A stretch of DNA of 64,000 nt from Pseudomonadota bacterium (GCA_018897105.1 JAHILF010000134.1:30634-94633), one strand, 5' to 3'. Positions 35,797 through 45,239 are shown, counted from the first letter of the stretch. The notes: generated by a model from the sequence alone, not told the origin. A program made the numbers and translations.

Positions 35797-36498
35797 ATGG
35801 CAGAAGAAAAAGGTGGCTCCGGAAGAATCATTGCTTTGCTGAGTCGGGCGGAACTGCTGCTGGAAGACAGTAGGACTGGTCGGTCCAATCCTGAAGAAAT
35901 TGCTGAAATTGTCCACGAGCTTGAACGCCATCGGTTTGAGTTGCAACTGCAGGATGATAAACTTGGCCGCACCAAAAATGACTTGCAAAAAGCCCATGAC
36001 GAACTGGAGCAGAGAGTTGCCGACCGCACCAGGGAGCTGGAAGAGACCAATATTGCCCTGGCAGTCCTGCTGAACAAAAAAAGGCAGGACACTCGGGACC
36101 TGGAGCATCAGATTGACGCCAATGTCAGAAGTCTGGTTGACCCCTATCTGATGAAATTGGAAAAAGGTCCCTTGAGTGGAGAGCAGAAAGCTCTGGTGAA
36201 TATTATCAAGTCCAATCTCGAGGAAATCATCACGCCCTTTACCCGTTCTTTATCCTCAAAATTCGTGCAACTCACCCCCACCGAGATCCAGGTGGCAAAT
36301 CTTGTCAAGCAGAGAAAGCGAACCAAGGATATTGCCGAATTACTCAATCTCTCTCCCGGCACCATCCATATTCATAGAAAAAATATCAGAAAAAAACTGG
36401 GGTTGACCAACCATGGGGGCCAACCTGCAGTCATCTCTTTCATCATTTGTCTGATTATTGCCACAAAAATCGATTTTTCGCTGCTAAAGGGTAGATAG
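35797..36498 (+). CDS. LuxR-type HTH protein with coiled coil; frameshift near the 3' end
   Basis: 233 residues from ATG 35797 (RBS AAAGG); a GTG at 35677 is in frame but less likely. Coiled coil (IVHELERHRFELQLQDDKL) then QLTPTEIQVANLVKQRKRTK and LLNLSPGTIHIHRKNIRKKL. It is a shortened copy of the C-terminal half of the protein at 32675, without PAS domains. After KKLGLTNHG the frame leaves the family sequence: removing one G from the G5 run at 36415-36419 gives GANLQSSLSS and a stop at 36452-36454, matching GANLQLALAA in the relative. So the last 26 codons as read are out of frame. HTH residues are intact either way. Confidence 0.8.
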   Translation: MAEEKGGSGRIIALLSRAELLLEDSRTGRSNPEEIAEIVHELERHRFELQLQDDKLGRTKNDLQKAHDELEQRVADRTRELEETNIALAVLLNKKRQDTRDLEHQIDANVRSLVDPYLMKLEKGPLSGEQKALVNIIKSNLEEIITPFTRSLSSKFVQLTPTEIQVANLVKQRKRTKDIAELLNLSPGTIHIHRKNIRKKLGLTNHGGQPAVISFIICLIIATKIDFSLLKGR

Positions 36499-36682
36499 AA
36501 AATAGGTATATTTTCTATCTGTTATCTATGCAAATTTCTCTCATTGTATTTGATTTATTGTCAGGTATCATTGTTTTACCCTAATCAGTCTGTCTGCAAC
36601 GTTTGCCGGGAAATTCGTTACGTCAAACGGGATTGCCTTTTTGCCGCAAGCAAAGGGATAGGAGTCAACACAAATACCGGAG

Positions 36683-37132
36683 ATGGTGAGGGTATCTTGC
36701 ATGGGAAATATGGAGGAGAAGCAGCAGTTGGGTGTTGTTCTGGTTGAAGATATCCCCGCGGAGATGGCGGACAGTGAAATCTGTCAATTTTTCAGCCACA
36801 TTGACAATGTGGCCTCCGTTTCCGTGGTCCAGGATGAGAACCCGGCCGCTTTGCGCCGGTTCTGCTGGGTAAAAGTGAAACATCCTTTTGCTACCTTGGC
36901 AGTCCTCAGGGATATGAAAATGGCCGGGCGTAGTTTGCCCATGCGTTTAATGGGCTATCTGTATCCTGCGCTGCCGGGCGAGGTAATGCCGGTCAATATC
37001 CCGACTTTCGGCTATTGCTCCAGCACGGATGGGGGAAACACGATGGTGAAGGAAAAACTGAAAGGGGGGAAATGGGCACAGAATCGGATGAGGCAAAACA
37101 GGAGAGGCGCAAGCACAAGCGGTTCAGTATGA
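36683..37132 (+). CDS. RRM-like small protein
   Basis: Up to 149 residues from ATG 36683; ATG 36701 (MGNMEEKQQ) is an alternative. Residues about 15-90 have the order and hydrophobic pattern of an RNA-recognition motif: VVLVEDIPAEMADSEICQFF, then ASVSVVQDENPAALRRFCWVKV, then a helix and AGRSLPMRLM. The RNP1-like strand (RRFCWVKV) lacks most aromatic RNA-contact residues of classical RRMs. The C-terminal tail is basic. The gene overlaps the type A PilZ gene by about 60 bases. A role in RNA binding is possible but unproven. Confidence 0.6.
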   Translation: MVRVSCMGNMEEKQQLGVVLVEDIPAEMADSEICQFFSHIDNVASVSVVQDENPAALRRFCWVKVKHPFATLAVLRDMKMAGRSLPMRLMGYLYPALPGEVMPVNIPTFGYCSSTDGGNTMVKEKLKGGKWAQNRMRQNRRGASTSGSV

Positions 37133-37464
37133 AGGATTCGGTTTTTGCCATGCTTGACTCCCATCCTTTCGGCCATGCTGCTGCTGTTCTGGATGTGAGC
37201 AAGGGGGGCGCAGGCTTGGAGTATTGCAGCACTGGCGGGTGCGATTGCGACTGGAAGAGGCTGGATGTCATATCCTCAGATGAGAATTTTTCCCTGCGTA
37301 AACTGCCGATTGAAATCATCTCTAAACAACTGGTCGCTGATAAACAGGGCAACCCGCCGGAAGAGGGGATTAAGCGCTGCGGCGTTAAATTTCACAATTT
37401 GACCTATACGCAAAAGGCTTTGCTGGATATTTTCATTAAGCAGAATGCAACAGCCGAAAAATAA
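37072..37464 (+). CDS. PilZ-like protein, type A (second copy)
   Basis: 130 residues from ATG 37072 (MGTESDEAKQERRKHKRFSM); an upstream in-frame start at 37015 lies inside the RRM-like gene. RRKHKR and DVSKGGAGL satisfy both PilZ motifs, unlike its paralogue at 34704. The C-terminal block GVKFHNLTYTQKALLDIFIKQN is shared with that paralogue. It belongs to a second type A-type B pair with the gene at 37552. Confidence 0.82.
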   Translation: MGTESDEAKQERRKHKRFSMKDSVFAMLDSHPFGHAAAVLDVSKGGAGLEYCSTGGCDCDWKRLDVISSDENFSLRKLPIEIISKQLVADKQGNPPEEGIKRCGVKFHNLTYTQKALLDIFIKQNATAEK

Positions 37465-37551
37465 CAAACCTATTGGTCATCCTCTGTAAATAAATAAATA
37501 AATTTAGCAGATGGCCGGTTCTCGCAGAAAATTGGCAGAGGAGGATTTTTT

Positions 37552-37926
37552 ATGGTAACTAGCGAGCGACGGAAAAATAAAAGGCAGAAGGTAAAAAAAG
37601 GCATTGCCGGGCTGCTGACGCCTGATATCCCGCAAGTCGGCAAAATCATTGACATCAGTGTTGATGGTCTTTCTTTTGTCTGTCGGGAATGCGATCTGCC
37701 GATCAACAGCCCGGTAGAGATGGATATCCTGATCATGGACAAGGATCTTTTCTTTCCCAATGTTTCCTGCATCATTGTGGCAAAAAGCGTTTATGATGAG
37801 GTAAGCAATTGCGGCCCCATGAGAATGAAACGTTGTGGGGTGAAGTTCAATCCTCTGAAGGCAAATCAACGTCTCAAGCTGAATTCACTTGTTTTGTCGG
37901 AAAAGAATCGGAACGCCTCTTTGTGA
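37552..37926 (+). CDS. PilZ-domain protein, type B (second copy)
   Basis: 124 residues with a strong AGAGGAGG site. ERRKNKRQKVKKGIAGLL and DISVDGLSF are the PilZ motifs; SPVEMDILIMDKDLFFPNVS matches the protein at 35131. It is shorter than that copy at the C-terminus. Probable c-di-GMP receptor, single-domain. It follows its type A partner by 88 bases. Confidence 0.87.
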   Translation: MVTSERRKNKRQKVKKGIAGLLTPDIPQVGKIIDISVDGLSFVCRECDLPINSPVEMDILIMDKDLFFPNVSCIIVAKSVYDEVSNCGPMRMKRCGVKFNPLKANQRLKLNSLVLSEKNRNASL

Positions 37927-38221
37927 AGATGGCAGGCAAGGCGACCGGTTGACCCTGGTTTATGGGGCAACGGGTTTTTTTTACGAAGCTTTTTCCTGCA
38001 CGCCACTCTTTCCAATTATCATTGTTGCGCCAGTTTGTGACGCTCTATGGCAGGCGGCGGTTGCCGCTGGTTACTTCCTCTCCTTTTTCTCTTTTTGCTC
38101 AGTATATTTTTTGTTTGTTGCTGTCATAATGGGGCATAAAAAAACTGCGGCAGCCGTGCCTGCAGAGGCCGGCGAAAATTTGCTACGACGCTGAAATACT
38201 GAAATTGATGGAGGTGCACTT
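37927..38221. other. Intergenic before the activase gene
   Basis: About 295 bases. Contains the ribosome binding site GGAGGTG (38211-38217) of the next gene. A GG-N9-GC pair at 38170 resembles sigma54 but has the wrong spacing. Nothing else recognised. Confidence 0.35.
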
Positions 38222-41200
38222 TTGAAGGCCGACTGCTATTACCTTGGGATGGATCTCGGCTCGGTGAGCCTGGACGGCATGGTGGTGGACGGAGCCGGCA
38301 GGGTCCTCTGGCACCGCTACCGCAAGGTGCAGGGCCGGTCCCGGGATGCGGTGGCCATGCTGTGCGGTCAGCTGCTGGAGGAATGGCTGCGTCCCAACGG
38401 GGTAAGCTCGTTTGCCGGCGCCCTGGCCACCGGCAGCGGCAAGGAGATCGTGCAGGAGATGCTGGGGATACCGGCGGTGAACGAGATCGTGGCCCACGGC
38501 ACTGCTGCGGCGCAATTTGCCGGGGGCCGGGCCTCGGTCATTGAGATCGGCGGCCAGGACTCCAAATTCATCCTGGTCGATGAAAAAGGCCCCTATGATT
38601 ATGCCATGAACGAGCTGTGCGCAGCAGGCACCGGGGCCTTTCTCGATGTGCAGGCGGAGCGGCTCGGGCTCGCCATTGAAGAATTGTCAGCCATGGCGGC
38701 CACCGCTGAGACGGTGCCGTCCATGGCCGGCCGCTGCAGCGTGTTCGCCAAGTCGGATATCATCCATCTGCAGCAGCGCGGGGTGCCGGTGGACCAGATC
38801 GTGGCCGGACTCTGTCACGCCCTGGCCCGCAATTACGTGGCCAATCTGATCCGGGGGCGCGAGGTGATCAAACCCGTGGTTTTCCAGGGGGGCGTAGCGC
38901 TGAACGAGGGGGTGATCCGCGCCTTCAAAGACATTCTGGGCCTGGACGAGGCGGACATCATCCGGCCGGCGATGCCGCACATGGCCGGGGCGCTGGGCGC
39001 GGCCATGCTCTCGTCCGGCCTCTCGTCCGGCCTTGACGCCAGTGCTGTTGAACGGGTTGCGGCCCAGGCCGTCCCCGGCAAGACCCGGGGTGAGCTTTTT
39101 CCCACCCGGGGCTGGGAGATGGATGAGGCGGCGGCCCGCATGCTGAGAGGCCTTGAGTCCTTTCAGGTGATCCGGCCGCCGGCTGCCGGCGAAAAGGTGT
39201 TCATCGGCCTTGATATCGGTTCCATCAGCACCAAGTCAGTGGTGCTGACCGATGCAGGCGAGCTGTTGGCGGAGGTCTATATCTTTACGGCGGGCAAGCC
39301 GCTTGAGGCGGCCAAAAGCGCCCTGGCCTGCCTGGCCGGGAGCATCCCCGAGTCGGCCATCGCCGCGGTGGGGGTTACCGGGTCCGGTCGGAAGCTGGTG
39401 GGTCATGCCGTGGGAGCCGACTTGGTGGTTGACGAGATAACCGCCCAGGCCAAGGGGGCCTGGCTGGGTTCGGCCCAGGCGGAAACGGTTATTGAAATAG
39501 GCGGCCAGGACGCCAAGTTCATCCAGGTGGGGCAGGGCGGCGCCGTGCTTGATTTCGAGATGAACAGGGCCTGTTCGGCCGGCACCGGCTCCTTTATCCA
39601 GGAACAGGCCGTGCGGCTGGGGGTTGATCTCAAGGAGGATTACGCCAAACTGGCACTCAGCTCCGTTCGGCCGCTGCCATTCACCAGCCGATGTACTGTT
39701 TTCATGGAATCCGATCTGGTGCATCACATCCAGCAGGGCGTGCCCCTGCCGGATCTGCTGATGGGGGTTTCCCAGGCAGTGGTGGAAAACTATATCGACC
39801 GGGTGGCCCAGGGCCGGAGCTTTGGCCGGCATGTGGTGCTCCAGGGCGGGGTGGCCTGGAACCGGGCCGTGGTGCAGGCCTTCAAGACCAGGCTCAAGGG
39901 GACGGAGGTTGTCGTGCATGGCCATCCCGGCGTTTCCGGGGCCATGGGCGTGGCCGCCCTGACCATGGAGATGTCCCGGGAAAAAAGCGCGACAGAGCAG
40001 GGCTTCACGACATCTTTCAAGGGTTTTCGTTTTTCCACCACCAACCGGGAGAGCATCTTCGAATGCTCGGGCTGCGAGAATCGCTGCCAGGTCAGCTCGT
40101 TTCATTTTCAGGAAGGGAGGTTTCATTTCGGCGATTTGTGTGGCAGATATTCCGACGCCATAAGTGGGCTCACGCCGGGTCGAGACATGACGCCGGACAT
40201 GACTGAGATGATGGGCGACGACGCGCAGCCGGAGAATTTCATTGCCACGGTGGGTATCCCCAGAGCCCTGCTGTTTCGTGAGTTCTATCCCTTCTGGAAG
40301 GAATATTTCCGTAAGCTTAACATCCGCGTCAAGGTGTCCGTGCCATCGAGCAGCCACTGTCTGTCCCTTGCCATGTCACGGCTGCCGGCTGAAACCTGTC
40401 TGCCGGTCAAGCTTCTCTTCGGCCATGTTGCCTCCCTGGAAAAAGAGGGTGTTGACGCAATCTTTATCCCTTCCATGTCCCGGCTGCTGGATGGGGTCAG
40501 CTGCCCCTATATCCAGCATGGGGCCTCCATGGTTTCCGCCAACTTCGATTCCATCAATGTGCTGCCTCTGCCGCTGGTGCCGGATCTGCCGGTGAAGGAA
40601 AGGGAAAAGCTCTGCCTGCGGGTGGCGGAACTGTTCGGGGTGGACAGGGCCGCTGCGGACCAGGCCTATGAGGCGGCGGCAAGGGAGCTGGAATCTTATC
40701 AAAAGAGCATCGAGTACGACCCCATCTCCGCCGGGCCGAGGCAAAAGCCTCTGGCCGTGCTGCTCGGCAAGCCATACAATATCGGCGACCGTTTTGCCAA
40801 CATGTCCCTGGCCGCCAAGCTTGCCAAGGCGGGATTTGACGTCATCTCCTCTGAACAGCTGAACCCTTCCCCGGAGCAGCCCCTGCCCAGCCGTTTTAAC
40901 AGCATCACCTGGGCCTTCAGCCGCCGCATGCTCAAAATCGGCATCTGGATAAGCAGCGCCCCGGACATCTATCCGGTGGTGGTCGGCAATTTCGGCTGCG
41001 GCCCCGACTCCTTCTCCTTTCCGCTCCTGCAGGAGATTTTTGGCGATCGGCCCAGCCTGTTCCTGGAATTTGATGAGCACCGGGCCGATGCCGGACTGTC
41101 GACCCGGGTCGAGGCCTTTGCACACCGGGTAGCAAATTGGCGGGCCAAGGCGGGCGGCGGCCTGTTGTCGGACAAAGGAAAAGACGCCCCTGCTGCCCGC

Positions 41201-42577
41201 CCAAAAGGAGCCAATCACCAGCAAGGCGCGGAAAAAGCCAGCGAATACATCATCCCCTATTTCTCCGACCATGCCCATGCCTTTGCCGGGGCCATCCGGG
41301 CCGAAGGGGTCAGGGCTCAGGTGCTGCCTTTGCCCGATCGTTCTTCCTATGAGGCGGCGGTGGAGTTTTCCGGCGGCAAGCAGTGTCACCCCTTCCAGCT
41401 CATTGCCGGCGATCTGATCAAGCTGGCCCGTAGCGGGGGGTTGCCCGAGGGTGCCGCTTATCTTCTGCCCTCCATTGAGAGCAACTGTCTGATCACACAG
41501 TATGTCCCGACCATCCAGCTTTACATGGAAAGACTGGGCAGAAGCGATGTCCGGATAACAAACGCCAATTCCGTGGAGCTGTTTGAGCGGTTCGGCTCGA
41601 TATTTGTCTTCAAGCTCGGTAAAGCCATCCTGGGTATTGAGTATCTGGGCAGGATGCGCTTTGAGATGCGGCCCTATGAGATGGAAAAGGGGGCGGTGGA
41701 CCGGGCCTATTTTGCCGCGCTGGACATCATCCTGCAGAGCCAGCTGGACAACAGGATCAACCGGGGGATCATGATGGCCGCCCAGCTGCTTGGCGCCGTC
41801 CCTACCCGACCAAGGGGCGGCAAGCCGGTGATTGCCGTTACTGGTGACGTGTACACCCGAGTCAACCCGGTGGCCAACGGCGGACTGTTCGATCTGCTGG
41901 AGGAGCTGGGCTGCGAGGTCTGGCCGTCGCCGACCCTGATTGATGTCATCATGACCGGGGCCGAAGTCCGCGCCCGTCAGTTCTGGGAGGCCGGCAAAAC
42001 ACTGAATATGATGTCATCCTGGGGAAGGGTGCTGGTCAATAACCTGGGGGCCAGTAATGTGGGGAAGAATTTTCAGGGGCGCCTGGCCAATTTCACCGAG
42101 CCCCATGCCGCGGAGATTCTGCGATACACGGGAGGGATTCTGCCGGGGGAACCGGAACTGCTCGTTTCCCTGAATGTGGCCAAACATGTGGATTTTGCCA
42201 ATAAAGGGGTGGACGGCATTCTGAACGTATACTGTCTGAATTGCCTGGTGGGCACCACCACCACCTCGGTTTTCAAGCGACTGACCGAGATCACTGTCGG
42301 GGTGCCGATCATGCCGCTTATCTTTGATGCCATGGGCGGCACCCATGTGAGGAACAGGGTGGAGGCCTTTGTGCATCGTGTGGAACGCAACCGGGACGAA
42401 AAGCTCGACCGCAAGGCGGCGGCAGACGGGCAGGACAACGGGGAGGGCGGAGGCCATGTGGCCCGGCTGCGGGGCTTGATCGACCGCAAGTTCCCGGATG
42501 TGCGGCTGGCTGAAAGGATTGCCGATCTGCGCCTGCCGGCCGGGTTCCGCGTCTGGAAAAAGAAATGGCCGAATTAG
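38222..42577 (+). CDS. BadF/HgdC-type activase with two ATPase domains and DUF2229 region
   Basis: 1451 residues from TTG 38222; TTG is chosen because GGAGGTG lies 4-5 bases upstream. Two tandem BadF/BadG/HgdC ATPase domains: YLGMDLGSVSLDG near residue 7 and FIGLDIGSISTKSVV near 327, each with a cluster-ligand motif (CAAGTGAFLD, CSAGTGSFIQ). A cysteine motif SGCENRCQVSSF follows, then a DUF2229/HgdB-like part (LSRLPAETCLPVKLLFGHV, SGGKQCHPFQLIAGDLIKLA). HgdC proteins use ATP and a [4Fe-4S] cluster to pass low-potential electrons to 2-hydroxyacyl-CoA dehydratases. These very large fusions are common in anaerobes but their substrate is not established. No dehydratase subunits lie next to it. 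Confidence 0.92.
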   Translation: MKADCYYLGMDLGSVSLDGMVVDGAGRVLWHRYRKVQGRSRDAVAMLCGQLLEEWLRPNGVSSFAGALATGSGKEIVQEMLGIPAVNEIVAHGTAAAQFAGGRASVIEIGGQDSKFILVDEKGPYDYAMNELCAAGTGAFLDVQAERLGLAIEELSAMAATAETVPSMAGRCSVFAKSDIIHLQQRGVPVDQIVAGLCHALARNYVANLIRGREVIKPVVFQGGVALNEGVIRAFKDILGLDEADIIRPAMPHMAGALGAAMLSSGLSSGLDASAVERVAAQAVPGKTRGELFPTRGWEMDEAAARMLRGLESFQVIRPPAAGEKVFIGLDIGSISTKSVVLTDAGELLAEVYIFTAGKPLEAAKSALACLAGSIPESAIAAVGVTGSGRKLVGHAVGADLVVDEITAQAKGAWLGSAQAETVIEIGGQDAKFIQVGQGGAVLDFEMNRACSAGTGSFIQEQAVRLGVDLKEDYAKLALSSVRPLPFTSRCTVFMESDLVHHIQQGVPLPDLLMGVSQAVVENYIDRVAQGRSFGRHVVLQGGVAWNRAVVQAFKTRLKGTEVVVHGHPGVSGAMGVAALTMEMSREKSATEQGFTTSFKGFRFSTTNRESIFECSGCENRCQVSSFHFQEGRFHFGDLCGRYSDAISGLTPGRDMTPDMTEMMGDDAQPENFIATVGIPRALLFREFYPFWKEYFRKLNIRVKVSVPSSSHCLSLAMSRLPAETCLPVKLLFGHVASLEKEGVDAIFIPSMSRLLDGVSCPYIQHGASMVSANFDSINVLPLPLVPDLPVKEREKLCLRVAELFGVDRAAADQAYEAAARELESYQKSIEYDPISAGPRQKPLAVLLGKPYNIGDRFANMSLAAKLAKAGFDVISSEQLNPSPEQPLPSRFNSITWAFSRRMLKIGIWISSAPDIYPVVVGNFGCGPDSFSFPLLQEIFGDRPSLFLEFDEHRADAGLSTRVEAFAHRVANWRAKAGGGLLSDKGKDAPAARPKGANHQQGAEKASEYIIPYFSDHAHAFAGAIRAEGVRAQVLPLPDRSSYEAAVEFSGGKQCHPFQLIAGDLIKLARSGGLPEGAAYLLPSIESNCLITQYVPTIQLYMERLGRSDVRITNANSVELFERFGSIFVFKLGKAILGIEYLGRMRFEMRPYEMEKGAVDRAYFAALDIILQSQLDNRINRGIMMAAQLLGAVPTRPRGGKPVIAVTGDVYTRVNPVANGGLFDLLEELGCEVWPSPTLIDVIMTGAEVRARQFWEAGKTLNMMSSWGRVLVNNLGASNVGKNFQGRLANFTEPHAAEILRYTGGILPGEPELLVSLNVAKHVDFANKGVDGILNVYCLNCLVGTTTTSVFKRLTEITVGVPIMPLIFDAMGGTHVRNRVEAFVHRVERNRDEKLDRKAAADGQDNGEGGGHVARLRGLIDRKFPDVRLAERIADLRLPAGFRVWKKKWPN

Positions 42578-42661
42578 TCTGGTTGGTCCGATTGGTCCGA
42601 TAAATGATTGAAATGGTAGTATCCGCGTTCCTTTTTGCTGATTGCAAACGCCGTCGTGCCC

Positions 42662-42762
42662 GTAGGGGCAACCCTTGTGGTTGCCCACTCAGCGAGAATG
42701 TAACGCCGCATGGGGTATTGGCTGGCAAAGAATAAAAGGGTACCCACAAGGGGTACCCCTAC
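42662..42762. repeat. REPIN-like pair of hairpins
   Basis: Two perfect hairpins face each other: GGGCAACC-CTTGT-GGTTGCCC (42666-42686) and GGGTACCC-ACAAG-GGGTACCC (42738-42758). The outer ends are GTAGGGG and CCCCTAC. The arms differ between the two but each pairs with itself, so pairing is conserved rather than sequence. It lies in the convergent gap between the activase and CDP-alcohol genes, flanked by short tandem GGTCCGAT-type units (42571-42602 and 42795-42840). Confidence 0.88.
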
Positions 42763-42839
42763 AACACCCATCTTCCTGCCGGTCGACTTTCATATACATC
42801 AGACCAGCCGGACTAATAAGGCCAGTAATACCAGTCAGA

Positions 42840-44288
42840 CTACCTCGGCTCCATGCGTCGGGTAAAAATCGGCGACAGCAGATAGAGCAGCAGATAGAGC
42901 AGGGCGATATAACCGAAGTAGGGCGTGAAGAGGAAAACCAGCAGCAGCAGCATGTTGAAGCGTCCGAACCATGGATTGCTGTCCATGAACCGGCCGATAT
43001 GCAGATAATGCACCGGGTAGAGATTCATGGACAGGGAGGCGACGATCATGATGGAAAAACAGAAAATCCCCCAGAACGGAGCCGTGGCCATGTCGCCTTC
43101 CGTCGCCTGACTGAACATCAGCAGGGGAGCGACAACCAGTAAAGCCGCAGCCGGGGTGGGCATTCCCTTGAAAAATCCGGGGATGGGGGCGCGGTCGATG
43201 GTGAAATAGATGAGACGGGTCACCCCCAGGAGAAAATAAGCCGCCGCCACCACGGTGGGCCATGGTTTATCGACTCCGACGGCCGGGTAGTCGGCCAGGG
43301 TCATGGAGAAAATCAGGGCCGGGGCCAGGCAGAAACTGATGGCATCGGCAATATCATCCAGCAGACCTCCCAGGGTCATGCCGGATCCGGGTTGCTGCAG
43401 GGGCGAAGGCTCCGTCAGTCCCAGTTTGCGGGCCACGGCGCCGTCAAGCTTGTCAAAGATGGCGGCGCCGACCAGGAACAGGTATGCCTGACGGATCAGG
43501 CCCTGGTGGGTGAAAAGCACCGCCAGAATGCCCATCAGGGCATTAAGTACAGTCAGGGCGTTGGGGAAAAAGGCCAGAATGCGCCGCCGCAGCAGGTCGT
43601 CTTCATGGCATACTTCATCGAGCAGTAACGTGCCGTATTTCCGGCACAGACCGGCTATGGAACCGAAATTGATGATCAGGAAGATGATTTCAATGATAAA
43701 GTATGTCCGCAGCGGCAGATCGGCCAGCCGGGAAATGAGGGTATAGATGGCCGAATCGCCTTTGCCGGGCAGATAAAAGGCATGGATATACAGCAGGGCG
43801 CCCACCGGCGCCGCCACCATGGTGCGCAGGCGGGTGAATTCCATGGTTTCCGATTCAAAACCTTTCTGGATGGCACAGCTGCGCACGAAGTGGGCAAAGC
43901 TGTCCCGGATGAGCACCGTGATGCAGAGCACCAGCACCAGTATGGCGTGCAGGATTTCCGGCCTGGTATGGTCAGGGGCGATGAAGATGAGACGCCACAT
44001 CATGCCGACGGAAACAAGCGGAAAGATAATCGAGTAGACGATCTTGTCCATGACCCGGTCCGCCAGGTTGGCCATGGTGGCATGGGGAGGGTAACGGGCC
44101 GCGAACCAGCCGTCCACCACGTCAAAACTCATGGAGATCAGCAGCAGAAATACGCCGGCTATATAGAGGGAGAGGCTGCGGTTCCACATGACGGCGATGG
44201 CGCACACCATGCCGCCGAGAACCAGTGGCGGCCTGCCGTAAATTAAAAGGGCGGTGAGTTTTTGCGGGAAATTTTTTTTGCTCTGCAT
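42840..44288 (-). CDS. Double CDP-alcohol phosphatidyltransferase-like membrane protein
   Basis: 482 residues with two CDP-alcohol phosphatidyltransferase-type halves and many membrane segments. The second half has an intact motif in two parts, FDKLDGAVARKLG and GGLLDDIADA, separated by an insertion of about 15 residues. The first half is degenerate (DVVDGWFAAR, with Ala for Arg, and ANLADRVMD with Ala for Gly). The enzyme family exchanges CMP on CDP-alcohols for another alcohol, making phospholipids. One active and one structural half is the simplest reading. It is convergent with the activase gene, separated by the REPIN. Confidence 0.82.
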   Translation of the reverse strand: MQSKKNFPQKLTALLIYGRPPLVLGGMVCAIAVMWNRSLSLYIAGVFLLLISMSFDVVDGWFAARYPPHATMANLADRVMDKIVYSIIFPLVSVGMMWRLIFIAPDHTRPEILHAILVLVLCITVLIRDSFAHFVRSCAIQKGFESETMEFTRLRTMVAAPVGALLYIHAFYLPGKGDSAIYTLISRLADLPLRTYFIIEIIFLIINFGSIAGLCRKYGTLLLDEVCHEDDLLRRRILAFFPNALTVLNALMGILAVLFTHQGLIRQAYLFLVGAAIFDKLDGAVARKLGLTEPSPLQQPGSGMTLGGLLDDIADAISFCLAPALIFSMTLADYPAVGVDKPWPTVVAAAYFLLGVTRLIYFTIDRAPIPGFFKGMPTPAAALLVVAPLLMFSQATEGDMATAPFWGIFCFSIMIVASLSMNLYPVHYLHIGRFMDSNPWFGRFNMLLLLVFLFTPYFGYIALLYLLLYLLSPIFTRRMEPR

Positions 44289-44813
44289 GGTGTTTCACAC
44301 TCTTTAACCGCTGGATTCGAAAATAACGGCATGACCTGAACAATAGTTTGAAATCATGGCAAATTCATAACCAGCGGCAAAGATTTGTCATTTGGTTTGC
44401 CTGGTTATTTCTTCCCTATCCATTTTTCATAAAATAAACTGATCAGTCAAATGTATTTGTCGGCGTCATGACCAATTTGTCCTGTTCGGGGGGATCGGCA
44501 ATGAGGCATGTCATAGTGAAAATAGTTGATGTGCCGAATGTGGGCAACCTAAAAAACAGCAAAAATCTGCAAGGAGACACAAGAACCGGTCTGATAAAAA
44601 CACGGCATGCCCTCTTTGGTCTGCTGTTGATTCTCCGCATGATGGTATACATAAAATGGCTGGCGGTCAGCAAAAAAAATAAATAACAGCGTATAGATCG
44701 ATGGTATGGAGTGATCCGGCAGCAATTTTTTGGACAGGTGTGAAGAAAAATCAAGCGGTGCTGCCGGGATGAGCCAGGAGTTGATTTGGAAGTGATGGTG
44801 CTGAGCGACAGTT
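44289..44813. other. Intergenic, 525 bases
   Basis: Divided between the upstream region of the phosphatidyltransferase gene and the downstream region of the small STAS-like gene. The stretch 44400-44455 is AT-rich (CCTATCCATTTTTCAT) and may hold the promoter. A 62-codon plus-strand frame at 44501 is not convincing. Confidence 0.4.
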
Positions 44814-45239
44814 TTATTTAACCGCAGACACTCTCGGTAAATCGTTTTTGGCCAGGATGATGCAGTTGATCTCTCTTTGCACTTCTTCCTCACTGCGGAC
44901 CACCCGGATGTCATCTTTGGGTTCGTAGACCTCATGAAGATTTTTCATCATCCGCGCGATGCCGTATTGCAACTGCGTCGCACCGATGAGAATAGCTGCC
45001 TTTCTGGTTTTTTTGTACTTCATTTCTGAGAAACGAATGGGAATGAGGCGGGCGGTATGGCTGGTAAAGTCAAATTCAATATCATCGGCGCAATACGCGA
45101 CCTCAATATAATCTTGCTTGATGGTTGGATCCTCGGCAACCTTTTTGAAATGCTCACAGATCTGAGAAACGGTCTGGGTCCCGGAATGGTATGATCGCAG
45201 AATATTGTTTGCAGGATCATATTTGTAGGTGATGGGCAT
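44814..45239 (-). CDS. Small STAS/SpoIIAA-like protein
   Basis: 141 residues. MPITYKYDPANNILRSYHSG, a helix (VSQICEHFKKVAEDP), FDFTSHTARLIPIRFSEMK and then AAILIGATQLQYGIARMM match the beta-alpha pattern of SpoIIAA-like/STAS proteins often seen alone in deltaproteobacteria. The usual phosphorylatable Ser is not obvious. No operon partner. Function unknown. Confidence 0.65.
   Translation of the reverse strand: MPITYKYDPANNILRSYHSGTQTVSQICEHFKKVAEDPTIKQDYIEVAYCADDIEFDFTSHTARLIPIRFSEMKYKKTRKAAILIGATQLQYGIARMMKNLHEVYEPKDDIRVVRSEEEVQREINCIILAKNDLPRVSAVK

Noticed and set aside
38170..38190. Sigma54 promoter before the activase gene
   Set aside because: GG and GC are separated by 9 bases, not 10, and the -24 box is poor.
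44501..44686. 62-codon plus-strand frame (MRHVIVKIVD start)
   Set aside because: A GGGGGG run precedes the ATG, but there is no homologous-looking sequence, and it is isolated between minus-strand genes. Kept as doubtful.
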